Program-made: the position numbers and the translations under genes
Source: Brugia malayi
Taxonomy: Eukaryota > Nematoda > Chromadorea > Rhabditida > Onchocercidae
Assembly: GCF_000002995.4 (NCBI RefSeq)
Contig: NW_025062479.1
Coordinates: 17,046,721-17,110,720, forward strand
DNA: 64,000 nt
Reading direction: 5' to 3'
Shown: in pieces, positions 13,301 to 28,161 of the stretch
Layout: each line of letters begins with the position of its first letter
Numbering within the stretch: position 1 is the stretch's first letter
Notes under the pieces: model-generated
Seen by the model: only the letters and a program-made list of their open reading frames with translations
Told to the model about the DNA's origin: nothing
Databases searched by the model: none

Positions 13301-16300
13301 GCCCCCTCTTTTTAAAGCAACACTTCAACAGATTGGCAAACTCATGCTATTACAACAGCAATAACGGTAATACGCCTTTAACTGGAATTTAATTAGGCTT
13401 CCAATTAGTTTATAGTGATACTTGCTTGTATGAAATGAAACAACTTGAAAAAAATGGGAAAAAGTGAAAATCACTGAATGTATCAATATCAGTTTGTCTT
13501 ATACATTTCTTCACAGGAATGTGGCTTTGTATTGTTTTGCACAAGCAAATTAAATTATATTTTTCACAAAAGCATATCAGGCGTTTTGCTGTCATTTAAA
13601 AGGATCGTTATCACTCTAAGCGCAATTGGCCAAAACCTCCTTTTGTATAATACATAGTGATATCTCATGTAATTAAATAGTTTTTGATAATTGGATAGCA
13701 GTCTTTTTAATGGTAATGAACTAAGAGAAAACAATTGAATGGAATGAGAAAAAAATTAGATAACATTTAATGATTTATTGCAGCAATCAATAAATTTCAT
13801 AGAGTAATGCAAAACATAAAGCATTGAGGGATACTACTAAAATTACAAACTTCTACTTTTCAAAAAATTTCACTACTTCATTGAAAATAAAGTGATTGTT
13901 GAAAGTTCCGAGTATGAATTAAGCATTGAAATTGAAGTTCTAATGTTTTAGAGAAGGAATGACTTGATGATGAATCATAAGCAGAAATTTGAATTGAAGG
14001 AGAGAGAGGTGAAAGGGGATCATCAATGGAGACTGCTGGAAAGAATTATAAACGATGATGATAGATGATAAAATGAATCGCAGGATATTTAGAGAAAATG
14101 GAGATGAGAAAAAAACCAGATGAAGTAGAAGGCGAATGTAGTAGAGTTAGTGGTCTAAAGGAAGTTACTGAATAGTTAAATTACGATAGATTCATTCACC
14201 TAAGTAATTAAATAAGTATTACAAACCCAGGTTTAATGAGGTGAATGAGTTAGGAAAAATGGGTGTGTGAGAGAGAAACTTTTAAGAACTCTCAGACAAT
14301 CAGTTGTATTTAGGGATAAATGATATTGGCTCGCGTTAGTTACAATGACTCTATATGGTAAAACAAGACAAGCATTTCTGACAAGGATAAGTGGAGGAGG
14401 GGGGAGGAAAGGAGAGATTTAAGGAGAGTAATTTATAACTGGTTCTTGTCTCTTATGTTCTTCATACCCTTCTGCACTTTCATGCAGTCAGCTGATATAT
14501 TTCTTATCAGTCATCTTCCTAACTGTGGCAAGATGAATTTATTACTGGTCGTTTACGAATAAAATTAGCAAGCAAACGGATAATGATAGATTACGAATTT
14601 AAAGCTGTAAGGAATTAATTTATGGGACATAAAAGAAATGACTACCGTAAAACTTGTTATCATAAAAATATGTATTAAAGAATGAAGTTTTAGTTCTTAG
14701 AAGTTTTTACCAAGTTGAGAAGTACGACAGGGAATAAGTAATCCAATCTTCCGTTACCCTAAATCTTTCGATGGATAAGCAGAGTCTTCAATGATTCCAT
14801 CGTGAGTATCTAGCAGGATGAATTCGAGGCTAGTCATTAATTTTATTTGCGGTTGTCATCATCTTTTTGACCGAATTTTTTTCCCCACCTTTTTCTTAAT
14901 CAAATTATAAACATAAAGGTCAAAGTACAAGAAAACAATTCGAGCCTGTCGAAGTACTGATACCAGCAAACAATATAAATTTTTTTGCAAACTTTTTTTT
15001 CTGCAAAATATATAGAAATTGTATTGTGAAGTACTAAATTGGAATTAATATTTTATAACACATACATCATTTAGCTAATATTCCAAAAGACAGGCACTGT
15101 TGTTGGCCGTACAAGGGAATATCCTTAATATTTCGCTTCATTTATAACATGCAAACGATTAACCATACTAATCTGTGTCTTTGGAAATAGACAAAATAAA
15201 TTTTTGCGCAGTAGTGATTACAGGCAATAGCTGAGCAGATAACAGATAATTTAGATTGGTTCATACGCATAACTCACTTGAATTCATCCTGAAGAAGCGC
15301 AAATTTTAATACATTGTCATAAAAACAAGTATAATAAAAACTGTAGCTATTATGTACCTTTCATTTTTATCAATTAACTGTAACGATTCCGCGCATTACA
15401 AATGTTTTTACTTTTTGAAATAAATGACAAGCTGTCGAGAATTTGTAAGGATTTGTACGGACAAACGTTTTCTATAATGGACTGTAATTTTATGTGCGAA
15501 AAACTACGTTACACAAAGTATTTGTATATAATGACAGTATACAGATAATTTCGTATAGACTAACTACAAGTATAGCATATCAGTGAAAGGGAACGAATGA
15601 GTAGTATGTAAGACCAATGATTTGAAGCTGCTGGTCCTCAAAGACTAACCCGGACAACGGGTATTTGGTGGGTATTGGCTTACAGCAAGCACATGATTAC
15701 AGTGAGTGAAGAGCTGTCTATCGGTTGATCTTTACTCTTTACATGCATTTGACACATCCTAGTTATTTGAAACTTCATCACAGTAATTTTCAAAAATGGG
15801 CAGCAGTATATGATCAAGGTGAAATTGCAAAAACAGAAAGTTATGTCAAGCTTGAGAAAAGAGTAGAGAAGTACATTAACTGTACCTAAATAAAAAATTC
15901 CTTGTTTTTAAAAGAGGAAAATTGTAAAAACTATTCTTGAATTGAAAATTATTGCTGCTTCTTCAATTTAACTTAACGGTAATATTTTCACTAAATTGAC
16001 ATGATATTTTCGCATATTATTTTTAATTTCATTCGCAAGATCTTAAAAGAATTTGTAGAATTAACCATTAGACTACTTCGTCACAACCATCTATTATGAT
16101 TATTTTCATCGATGCAAAAGAAATACCTTCTTGGTTTCAAAATATACTTCGATTACCAAATTATACTTCAATATTCCCAGTTGCTATCAGTCCAATAGTT
16201 CAACATATTATATCATAATGAGACTCAATTTCATGCATGGTGATAATAAAGAGCAGTTTAAATTTCTTGATTCACAAATGAAAAAAGTGATACATTATGT

Positions 16301-19300
16301 GAGTATTTCAGGTTGCTCATAAAGGAAACATAAAAAACGCGAATTTGAAACATGCGATAAATTATAATGTGAATTGAAGAGAACGAAACAAAATCAATGA
16401 AACGAAGTTTTCGAATCCCTTGTTAAATGAACTAAATAAATGTACAAATTACATTTCAATTATTAATGAACCGAATTCCTGGAATGATTGGAAATGGATT
16501 TGAGGTGTCAGAGATCTGGGTAGCAACCTAACATTTTCTATTCTTACCCATTGCTGTACCTGTTTCATCGAGAAATGAGCTGAACTTGTCTTCCGCAGTT
16601 TTGCAGTCTGTAATGAAAAAGGACAACATCATGTCTTGTTTTCACTTTTCCTACCATAACTACTACTGGATTACTAAGAGAACAAGTTTTGCTACTGATT
16701 AGTTGGGAATGCAGACAAACGTATCTTCTAGTAGCATTTGAGATATTACCTCTACCCGTAGACAAATGACATCCGGGAGAGCGCAGCAATTAGTTCGTTT
16801 TCTCAGATATATTTTTCCATTTTCTTCTTTCCATGTTACTTGAATAAACCAAAATTAATGATCACAAGGGAAGATTTCCTTGTGATCCTTGTGAAACTTC
16901 GAAAAAGAAAAAGAAACGAGTTACATTTTTTATCAAAACCTCATCACTCAGTTGTCACAATCTGTCTAAAATTACTTTTACGGTTAATTCTTCACATACT
17001 TCATACCATTAAGCTGAAAATTCTAACAGAAGGAGCGTTCATTCATTATTATTCATTGCTGTCACTGCCACCAAGTCTCCGACAAACATAATACCAGCTT
17101 TTCTCTGAAAAAAAAAAAAAAAAATGGATATTAGAAAAACAAATATGTATGAGAAACATTGTAATGTTCTTATCGCTGGAACGAAAAAAATTAAACTTAA
17201 ATAGAAAAGACTATAATTTGCGATAAACTTTTTTAACTTTTTTAGAACGTCAAAATTGCAGATAAAGGCAAAATGATTACTAAATGCAAAATTGAACGGA
17301 AGGCGTCGAAATAGTCATGAAATCATTGCAAATACTAATATTGCAGAGAAGTACAGCAGCTGCAGTACTAATTTATTTGTTACAGATCAAATTAATCATA
17401 TTCAAAGGCAATCAATTTTATACTGCTAAATTCCAGCAATCAAAAACTGAACAGTTTCCGCAGGTTTTACTTTAAATCAAAAAAGAATTGATTTTTTTTT
17501 TGATAAAAATTTGTAATTTGTAGTGATTTATTTTCTAATTTCAGAATTAAGGATTTCTTTTAATCCCTGAAAATCTAGGGCTATGTAAATTTTGAAAAGC
17601 AAGAAGTCACAGGTTCATTTTTTTAAATTTGTGAAGTACTGTGAATAAATGACACTGAAAGTTTGGTATTTTTGATTTTCCAACTGTTTTTATCAGTGGA
17701 TATTGTAGATCAAAATAATAAAGTCACGTGGATTAAGGTTTTGAAACAAATTTGTTATGTTGAATGATGGGAATCGCACTAACACTGTAACTAAGCTCAC
17801 TACTAATAACAGTTTGGACTTTTTAGACTCAATCTGACAGAGTCTCTAAAATTTTCAGCAAATATAAACGAAGTGAATGATTAGCAATATAAAGCTGTCT
17901 TCTTAAATGTTCACTTTAGAGTCATTTAATTTATTCATCAATCCTAACAATGGAGTAACGCCTTCAACAATACATTGTAATGCAAAAACTAAATGAATGT
18001 AAAAAGCGTATGTCTCTAATTTGATTTTTTTGTAGTAATGGAATATTCGTAAAAGTACTGGAATACAAAATACGTTGGTGAATTATGAACCGGGTAGATG
18101 AAGGCTTAAAATTGAAAATATGTACTTTTTTAGAAATTTGCAACTTTTAAAATTTGAAAATGAAAGATGAATTCAAAAAGAGACAACGGAAAGAAATATG
18201 AAAATTTTTTGTTGTCACCAAAAAATGATTGTTTCATAAAAGAGAATTTTTTCGAAGTTGAAACAATTCTTCCAGTAAGCTCTTCGGCGCTTTTGATATA
18301 ATCTGCTTTGTGGTTTTTCTTGTGATGATTAATGTGTTGTTTGTTTTTTCAAATCAATTGATGAACTAACCGTTCATTAAATTTCTTGCTTTTTGGTTCA
18401 GCTCAGAATCAACTCAAAGAGCTTGTGAGATTACTAGTCAAAACTCTCTTATTGTCAAATTTATTCAAAATGCATTTCAAAAATGGAAATACAGCGGTTA
18501 AGGAAAACCCATCATAGTGCTAAAATTGAAATTCTGCCAAGAATTTTGAATTTAGTTGATATAAAAGAAATTGGCTAATAGTTGCTATATCATTTTTGTT
18601 TATCATGCCAACAAATCACAATGTTATATTTTAGATGATGGAGTGAAATTAACCCTGCAAAGACTTTTAAATAAATGATAAAAATAAGAGAAAGGCCGAA
18701 AACCCGAAAACAGCCAGCACTTCTAAAACCAAATTATATTTGTAAAATTTTCACAACCTGTTTTCTGATCACATTACAGCATTTCATCCAAAGAAACTTG
18801 TCTCTTATCAAAAATTCCGAATTTTATAATGTATCGTCCCGTCTAATTACCATCGCTCTCAAGAAAAATTTCTTAATGTTATGTTTTTTTTTTTTTTTCG
18901 GTGCAAAATATTGATATTTCTTCTTTTCTTTTTTTTTTTAATTTGTAATGATTAATAATTTGCTGATGGTTTAAATCCAGACCGAATTTTTGAAAAAATT
19001 ATTCTTGCGAAAATACATCTTTCATCTGCAACAAAAGAGAAACATCTTGTAATTGAATCCAATCTAATGAATTGGAAACAAGGTTTGTTGGAATTAGTTG
19101 GATGTTTGTTTTTGACATTTTACACTTCGAAAGAAAATTAACATGACAGCTTAATCATCTAATTAAATCTTCCAGTAAATAAACTTCAACAACATTTATA
19201 TAAGTCTAATTTTAACTGTTTGAAACAGTGATGCATTTGTAAGCATTTATATAATTAGAAAACCAAAAATTTGTTCTTTACTTGTTTTTCAATTTAAATG

Positions 19301-22300
19301 AGAATAAAAATTTAAGAACAAAGTTTTTAAATAGTTGTAATGGAAGTTCTTTTTAATTATGATATATGATATTGGCGAAGAAAATTAACAAGCGCCACAC
19401 TAACAAACTAAATCTATTTTTAAAATAACTCTTCACATTTTTTTTAACACACTTAAAAAAATGACCAAAAGGAATTAATTTTGACGTTCCATTTAAAATC
19501 ATACTTATTGTTCATTCAATCAATCATCAATACTGTGTACATAATTTAAATAATTTTGCTGAGAACTTAACTGAATATTTCTAAGTTGGAAAATATAGTG
19601 GGTTTCAATAAAAAATAACCATTTGGCTTTCAATAAGAAATGATCACTTTCAAATGATTACTTAAGCTGAAAGATTGTAGAACTATAAAGAAGCAACACA
19701 TAGAAACAACACAGCAATAACAAAATCAAAAAAAGAGATAAATGTAAAGTTTGAAACAGAAGGCTTTTATATAGTAGCTTTTTTGATAATTTTGTTGAAG
19801 GCTATAAGTTCAAATCAAAAGGAATGTTTTCAACAATTTTTTTTTTTTACAGAATAGAAAGTGATGGTCTTATGAAAAAAAAAATTAAAAAGCAACAAAA
19901 CAGAAATTGTTGAAAATTTGAAATGTATAAATTGCAAAATGACAAATCCAAGCTTAAAACTTGAAATATGCAAATGTTTTAAAAATATAAACATATTAAA
20001 ATGTAAACTATTTCAATTTATTAATCCAAAAATTGACAAAAATAAGTGTTACGAGATTGAAGAAATTTTCGAACTAAAAAGAAGAATAAAGAGATAAATT
20101 TTCATCAGGTTCAATTTTGCAACCTATCAAGCAACAACGTGATTTTCTGGAAGGTGTAACTTGATTAATAGAGCAATTTGTTTACAATAAACAAAAAAAT
20201 TTAAAAGGAATGAGAGTAATATTTTAGAAGACTTCGAAAAAAATGGAAAACTGTAATATTTAGAAAGCATTTTTTCTATGAAATACTGTTGAAATTATTT
20301 AGTGATTGTAATTATAATATTTCTAAAAGCTTTATTTCCTTTGAAACCAAAATGCAAAATATTATTTCTCTCACAAAAAAGCAGAAAATTCCGATTTTTT
20401 TTGCTTTTCTGTAACAATTTTTTGTAAAGATTTTAGCATTATTCAAATGTAATGCCTTCAATTATAGATCCAAGCAAAATATTGCATCAGGTGTTGAAGT
20501 GCACCAAGAAAACTTATTTAAATTACAAATTTCATTTTTGATTAGAAATATTTACACTTCTATCTGTTCCACAGTTCATTTCGGTTTTTAAGAGTGCTAT
20601 TAAAATTATGAAGCAAATGGCATAGACGCAATACTAAACAGAACTAGTTTTAAAATAAAACAAAAAAGGCTAATGCAAAAGAAAGCAAATGAAATATTTA
20701 TCTTAAAATAGTAACTGAAAAAAAAAAGAACCATTTCAAGTTAGCAATACAGAATGGTATTGTTTCATTTATTATAATAACACATTTGTTCTACGAAACT
20801 GTTACTCAATGAAAGTTTAAAATAATGAAAATCCTGGTAAGTATGGTATGGATTCGGTCAATAATCTACAACTAAGTCATTTTTGCATCGGAAAAAGTCA
20901 TTTGCTTAAAAACCATCCCCAGTAGAAATCAATAATAATAAGAAACATAGCCAGTATCAATGAGATCTTAGTAACTAAGATGAGACGAGAAGAACCATGA
21001 TAGCATAAAATATTTCACCATCTCTGAGCATTATGTAATTCCAAATATTTCTTGAGACAGGAAGAATCCCAAAATCCTTGGACTTCTCAGATTTTCATTG
21101 CCATACCTTATGTAGTCCTATATACCGACCATCTAAGAGAGTACCTATGCCAAGTTGTTTTGCCGAACTGCTCAATTGCGTTCATAGAAGCATGAGGTAT
21201 ACGTTGCAAAAAAAAAAAAAAAAAAACATAACGCATATTTGCATTCGAACAATTCAATGGATTTTGCCTTGTTTTATATTTTGAATTTTGCTCCAAATGT
21301 ATTCATTGTCTCTATTAGGCCATTTTATTTGCCCACTTTATTAACAACTATAACTTTTGCCCTTCGCTAGCCATCGCTTTTAGTACTATCAATTTTTTGA
21401 TAATTGATTGAATTTGCATCTTGTAACATGTATAGAGAGTGTTAAGCTGTAATCTTTTAAATTTAAATGGTTAAAAAATTGGTTTCATTATTTCTTATAT
21501 AAAAAGTTGTTGTTAAAATTCTGGGTAATGTGAAAAGGAGAAAATTGTTAATCTCTGAAACTAGACGATCCATTGGAATAATAGATAATGATTTCAGGTC
21601 ATTAAAACCAAATGATTTTGAATTCTTACTTCAGAGCTGCATAAAAAGAATTGCAGAATAAGTTCTAACTTATTTTTTGCTATTACTGACGTTTTCATAT
21701 ACTTAAAAAATTTTCTTTTTTTTTTACTGGAAAAAACAATGAAAAAATGGGAATAATTCTTATAAGTATCAAAGTTTACCGTAGTATAGTACACATGTCA
21801 ATAAAAAATATTTCCAATATTTTTCCTTCCATTTCAACATGATAGATAGATAGCTAACGAATTCACTGATTAGCTTGATCGAGGCAAGAAAGTATGATTA
21901 TAATCTAACACTGATGTCAATAAAACTATAGGTTAAAACGAAAGTCATGAAAACCACAAATGTGAAAAAGTATCACATTCGATTGGAATAAAAGAATAAA
22001 GCAAAAGGAAATATAAAAAGATTGTAATCCAGGATTTATTCATTTCAGTGTGGATGCTAATAGATTAGATGAATAACTAACTGCTCATCTGATACAATCA
22101 CATTTTCAGCTATTCATACCCTTTTTTTTACTATAAAAATTTCAATTTTGGAAAAACTCTCTTCATCTCAGTCAATAACGTTCAAAGAACAATTACATCT
22201 ATCATAGATAATTTTTCAAAATTAGCGTTGCTTGTTATAGTGATAGTAGTAGAGCAGCGGTGCACCTTCTTACTTTGGAATATCATTAGGAAAAGCTTAC

Positions 22301-25300
22301 AAATTGACACACATATAAATATGAAATAATTCCATTTGGCATTGCATACCACTGCTTTCTTCACATCATTCTGTATTAATTAACAATCTCAAATGATACT
22401 ATCGTATAACTTTTCATATATTAATGTATTATTTGTTTTATTTCCCTTTAAAAAAATTCAATAAAAAGTTTAAAGTTATGGACAAGAGAAAGTCATACGC
22501 GCTATCACACTAGGATTATTTGTCACTATTAAAAAATGAATTAAGACTTAACGTCGAGAATAATCAAAATTTTTTCAATGAGGATTTCAAAGTTTTGTGA
22601 GTGAAAAAGGTGAAAGATAGGATTTTAGGGCATTTGGCTGAATGAATGAATAAATAATTGACTCGATATCACTTAAAATTATTTTTATCACAGAAAAAAA
22701 TTTGCTCCAAATCAAATCAAAAAATGAACAAAATGAAAATTGCTTTTGAGAGAAATCAGAAAACAATAAGTAATATAAAGGAAATTAATCTGCTTGAATA
22801 ATGAGATCAGAGTAGAACCCCTATGACTGATGAATATTGTTTGGAAAGTATTGCCATTTCTCTTTCCCACTTCTAACAATTCCACTTCAATGAGATCGAA
22901 TAACTTCTGCACTCACATTTCATTTTTGCAACCAGTAAGTTCGTTATCTTTCATGATTAGATAACAAGAAATATGATTCAAATAACCAAATAAGGTAAAT
23001 TTTTTTTGAAAGAAAAAATTTTCAAAGCAACTAATTTCACTTTGCAGTTTTGATATCGAAGTTTTTTTTTTTTAGTTTAAACCGAAATAGTCATTAAAAC
23101 TTTACACAAAAAGCAACGATTATTGATAAATTAATTGAACGTAAGATCGTAACAAATATCATCCGAAAATTTCATTCCATTTTGGGAAGAAAAAATTTAT
23201 TAAATTTACTGATCAGAATATTTTGTATTAATAAAATAGAAAAGAATCGGTTTTTCGGCTTTTGCAAATATGCAGTAAAAAAATACTTCGCTCCTTATTA
23301 TTCCAGTTTGTTTCAGTATTAAGATTGTCATCAGAAAAAAAATAAAATGATGAGGAAGAAGAAGATGATAGATTTATGGTTATTAAGCCTTATTGCGACA
23401 AATTCTGGGGAAATTTTATCATCATAATCAGATAAGCCATATCTTAGAACTTTGCAATAAGTATTCAGTCATTACTAATTAATACCACATTTTATCACGA
23501 TGACAAAAGAAGCAATAAATACAAAAACTAATGAAAGAGAAATGTTGACCAGAGTGAAGGAATAAAAATGAAAATCAAGAACTAGAAAGGAGGAGAAGCA
23601 GGAAATAGAAATGAAAATAAAGATTTGTCATTTACAACATTAGTTAATTCCTCTACACATGGAGAGAAAACTTCTGTAGAGAGAGATAATGATAGTGCAA
23701 GTTGTGGCAAAATGAAAATTGAAAGCGTTTTTCAATCGATCATTTCTCCACACATTGTCTCAAGTAAGGAATTCTTCCATATTGCGAAGTGCAGGTAATT
23801 ATGGATTGTCTAGAAATATTATCGGTTTGTTAGAAATGAAGATTTTACCGAAAAGCAAACTTATTGCTGAAGTTTATCCTTCCAAAATGAAAATTGTTTT
23901 AGTTGTAATAAAATCCCTGATAGGAAAGGAGGAAAAGAAAAGTCATTTCAACTTCAGATGATGAAATTGATTTTAATGCCAAACTGATGCAACCGATGAA
24001 TTGACTTTTATGTCGAACTAATGGAAGCGCTATATCGAAATATCATACGGTATTAACTTAAAATATAACTTCCCATCAACTACATTGACCAGTTATAAAA
24101 ATTTCATCTTATAAAGTGTCGATGTATTCTAATCTTCGTATTAAAAGTGTGATATTTCGAAAAAAAAAAATAAATAAAAACAAAATAAAACAAAACATTA
24201 ACCATAAGCAGGCAAAGTGAAAATTTTTAAAAAATAATTGAGAATTTAGGGATCTGATCAATTCGAACAAGAAGCTTTAGCAAGGTATATGGACATTTAA
24301 AAAGGTCCTTATAGAATTCATAAGATGACCGATCAGGGAAAATCATGCAAAAAACAAAACAAATCTTGGTAGATTCAATTAATAACCCCCGAATATTATA
24401 ATCATCTATACTTATTATCTTTTTCTGCACTGTCAGTCACAATGTTTAAAATTTAGAAATGACCGATGTTTATTTCTCCTTAACAAGCAATCAACGCCTT
24501 CAGTTTTATTAACACGTTAGCAAATGTTGAATACAACCAGTTAGCTTCCTGATCAACTCTACAAATGCAGTATTGGAGTTTTATTGCTGTCAAACTCAAT
24601 CAAATGGATGTTTCAACAAATGAGATATAATACCGAATGAACCGCAGCTGCAATAGGAGTTGTGTTTATCACTGACTCAGAGCATGAAATCTTGAACTAC
24701 ACCTGGAATGGAACTGGTCGATGATAATGTCATTTCATGAAGTATTATATGCACGAGCTGAACTTTTCCAAAGGTCGGGAAGTCCTAACAGCCATATAAA
24801 TACGGACGTAAAACCATTTGATTTTTACTTTAATGGTAATTGCGACCTCAAACCTCCACATATCTCGATTACTTGATCTTTAAGCTTCCTAGACTTATTT
24901 TGTCAACATGGACTATTTCAAATTTGATATAAGTTCTTTTTTTTTTTTCAATATACAATAGAACTATATAGTCAAATAAACAATAAAAATACAGAAAATA
25001 CAAAAGATCGAATCAATTCATAGGGAAGACCACTGCAGATTAAAATAATTTAGAGATAAATAAGACAAAAAAAAAAAAGTTACACTTATCTGATCGGTAC
25101 AAACACAAAACTCACATCAATGAAATATCTGGAATATTGTATTTCCAAGAAATCGAATCAGATTGCACCAGTATAGTGCAAAAGTAGCAGCTCTAGATAT
25201 TAATGAAGCAAGATGAGATATATTTTTGGAAATTTGCACGACATGGCAATACCACAACATACTAGCGACAATTTCTCATGATTAATGATGGAGGTTTTGT

Positions 25301-25536
25301 CAAGGACTCAAATAGAGAATCACCAAAGTCCGGTGATATAAAAATTCTCTTGCAGAGGCTCTCTGCAAAACCATATTGTAATAGACTACTGAGAGATGAT
25401 CTGCGTTGGATAAATCCACTTTCCTGATGAACTTGCTAAGAATTTAATTCTATCAGGAAATTCAACACGAAACCAACTTATTACATAAATAAATATAACC
25501 AAGGATGATTTCATGAAATTAACAGTTTCATTGGTG
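10359..25536. other. 15-kb stretch without a recognisable gene
   Basis: AT-rich throughout, with poly-A/T runs, and only short open frames lacking similarity or codon structure. I found no conserved exon on either strand. It may hold distant regulatory sequence or far 5' exons of the paired-domain gene, or unrecognised non-coding RNA genes. Confidence 0.6.
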
Positions 25537-27244
25537 TCAAAAGTCGATATGTTTTCTAAACAGTAACTTTATTGGAGTATCTTTTGGTTTGTTTCGACAC
25601 CTAGTTTTTTCAATAAATTTCATCGAATAATCTCTGCCCATTAGTTCATTGTTACAGAAGATGTCCAAATCGTTATACCGACTTATATCACCAAATAAAG
25701 TACTAGCCAAATATCGCTTGATCGTGTTCACGGTTGCCATCTCTACTACAGAAAATTTATATATTTCATTAGAAAAAATAAAGCTTGCTTGAGTACTTTG
25801 TTTTCCATCATTCTTAACTTAAATAGCAATAGGTATTTTTTTCTTCAAATATTAGAGTTTTACACAAGAAATGAGCATGTTTAAAGTTTAAATTTAAAGT
25901 ACTATGACTCGTTAACATAGCCTTCTACAGCATTTGAATAATCCTTCTGGTACTTGATAAGAGAAGACGAGTTGTTGAAATTTACTAAAAAATTTTCCTT
26001 TGTTTTAATAATCCGTAAGATGATGTTCGGGTGAAAAACCCACATATATTTTTCTTCAACAAGAAACCTACCGGATAGCCTTAAGTAAGGCATTTCAATA
26101 TCGGAGAATTTGGAAAGCTTATCAGTGCAAAGTTCCACAGCAACTTGCTCATCACTGCGATGATGCTTGCCCATCAAATCACCAGAACATTCTCTTGTTT
26201 CCGAACTACTATCAACCTGAAGGACCAACAAAATAGAAAGTCCAAAAATAATAAAATATCAACTTACTTCAAAATAACGATGGAAGAAACTACTTTACTA
26301 TAAAATTATAATGAAATTATTTCTTCCTGAATTATTAAACTGTTAGAAAGCTCGAGATTTTTCTCAATGCATCAATTTACAAAAGACAGAAATTACCGTA
26401 TTTTCATCAATTTCTAACTTTTCAGGAGATCCATTTTCACCCGGTTCTATTTTTACTGTTCTTAAAAAAGCATTCTGATTTTCTTCTTCTCGTATTTGCA
26501 CACCAGGTACAAGCTTATAAACCAACTCCTGCATCGTACGGTCAAAGCTTACATAATGGGACGGGTGACTCTAAACAAAAGCTGATTCATCATGAAAAGT
26601 TTGTTATAACAAAATGAACATTACATAAACAACAATAATGCTAACTTTTGAGCCTATAACTAGCATAGAGATTCAATACTGATGAAACTTAGTTTGTCAC
26701 AGGAAATCAAACACATATTTGTGTATACTGTGATCTAAATTCATTTCACAAAGAAATTATATATCTGATTAGAATTAAAAAACCCTGAAACACAAGAAAG
26801 TGATATTAGTTGGATCTAATTTAAAATGAAAACCTTTAACCAGTTAACAATTACATGCCTGATGGATGAGATTACTACATTTCGGGCAACAGTTATTGAC
26901 ATTCTCAAAATGCTTCAATAGACACGACTTACAAAAGGTATGTAAACAGTCAGTAACTGTTGTTGCTTCTATGAAGTACCTGAAAAGACCTTATTATCCA
27001 AAGCCCATATATGACCCACACCATTAAAAACAAGAAACGAAAAAATGTAAATTAATTGAAGTACCAAACAGTTCACTACTACCAGCAACAAACTAACACT
27101 TTTCACTTCAAGGATAAAACCCAAGAATTTAAAAAGAAATGTTACAAAAACTAACCCTTTACACAAGGGACATGTTATATGTGGATTAAGCGTTTTTAGC
27201 AATATTTTGTACTCGTCACCAATTAATGTTGGCTTTCGACTCAT
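25537..27244 (-). CDS. mig-32: Polycomb group RING finger protein (PCGF3-like; C. elegans counterpart MIG-32)
   Basis: PCGF subunit of Polycomb repressive complex 1, which partners RING1/SPAT-3 for histone H2A ubiquitylation. Exons 27156-27244, 26859-26979, 26397-26570, 26072-26216 and 25537-25745 give 245 residues, close to the roughly 240 of human PCGF3. A C3HC4 RING occupies residues ~25-64 (C25, C28, C41, H43, C46, C49, C61, C64), with '[10 protein letters not shown]' and '[10 protein letters not shown]'-type spacing. It is followed by the PCGF signature '[15 protein letters not shown]'. The C-terminal RAWUL domain is recognisable from '[12 protein letters not shown]' and '[20 protein letters not shown]', then 'LLFRKHIDF' and stop. 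RAWUL resembles PCGF3 more than BMI1/MEL18 as I recall them. The orthology label mig-32 is inference. The second intron begins with GC (CAG|GCATGT). The start ATG follows an AG acceptor by 15 nt. Confidence 0.9.
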
Positions 27245-27261
27245 TTTAAATATTGCCTACT
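27245..27261 (-). promoter_or_regulatory. Candidate trans-splice acceptor of the PCGF gene
   Basis: 'TTTCCAG' ends at 27260, 15 nt before the ATG. This matches the nematode acceptor consensus and fits spliced-leader addition. Confidence 0.5.
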
Positions 27262-28161
27262 GGAAACTTCCAGCATCCATTCAAAACGGCCTTAAAATGA
27301 AACACCTTCTTGCAACTCTAAAAAATGCAAAGAATACCAATCACGCAATATTCATTCTGCAGTGGGAAATAAAGTGTGCATACTTCCAAGAAAAGAAACA
27401 TGGAAAAAAAAGCAAAAATTGGGAAGTATGCAAAATATTCTTCAGGATTACAAAGCTCGCTCTATTGTGATTACAAATATGAAGTCGTGTAAACAAGGAA
27501 AAAATTTCAATTGTCAGAGTTCCTGTAAATATGCTAGCATACTGTGTTCTTCACAGCTTCTTGACAAACGACACATTAAGTTGAAATCTCAAATTTCATC
27601 ATGCTTACAGTCCGTATACAGTTAAATTCTGAAGTAAATTTATGCTATTGCTACGATAAACAGAAACTGCATATGTTCCATCAGAAAGGAAAGCATTTTG
27701 AAATTAACATGTTTGGTCTAGTTAGTACAAATAGTTGTCCTGAACTATGGAAAAAGATCAATGGCAAAAGTAAAGTGGATTTCTATTAATGAAAATACAA
27801 AAATGAATTAAAAAGGAATTCATATAAAAATAAGATCAACCTAGATGTGAAATCACATTATTCATAGAACCGTTAATTGATGAATAAACAAATTACAACA
27901 ATTACTTGCGCAAACGATGTGACTTATAATTACATCACGCATTACCCTAAATCACATTTTGGTCTCTCTAAAAGTAAACATTGGCATTTTTAAGGACTTT
28001 ACTTTTATACAGCAGAGTTTTGGTTACAAGTGAATGTACCTGCACTGACCGAAGGGCAACAAAACAATAAAACCTGTTAGCAAATAATTTAGATAGTAAT
28101 ATTTCGAAAAATACGTTGCATAAATTTTTTTTTTTTACGAATCTCACAGCCGTATGTTATC
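27262..28161. other. Intergenic region between the PCGF gene and cpsf-4
   Basis: 0.9 kb containing the presumed PCGF promoter and cpsf-4 3' UTR. Overlapping plus-strand open frames here are short and have no recognisable similarity. Confidence 0.55.

Noticed and set aside
27207..27789. Overlapping plus-strand open frames of 62-87 codons
   Set aside because: Short, overlapping each other in different frames, no similarity, partly antisense to PCGF exon 1.
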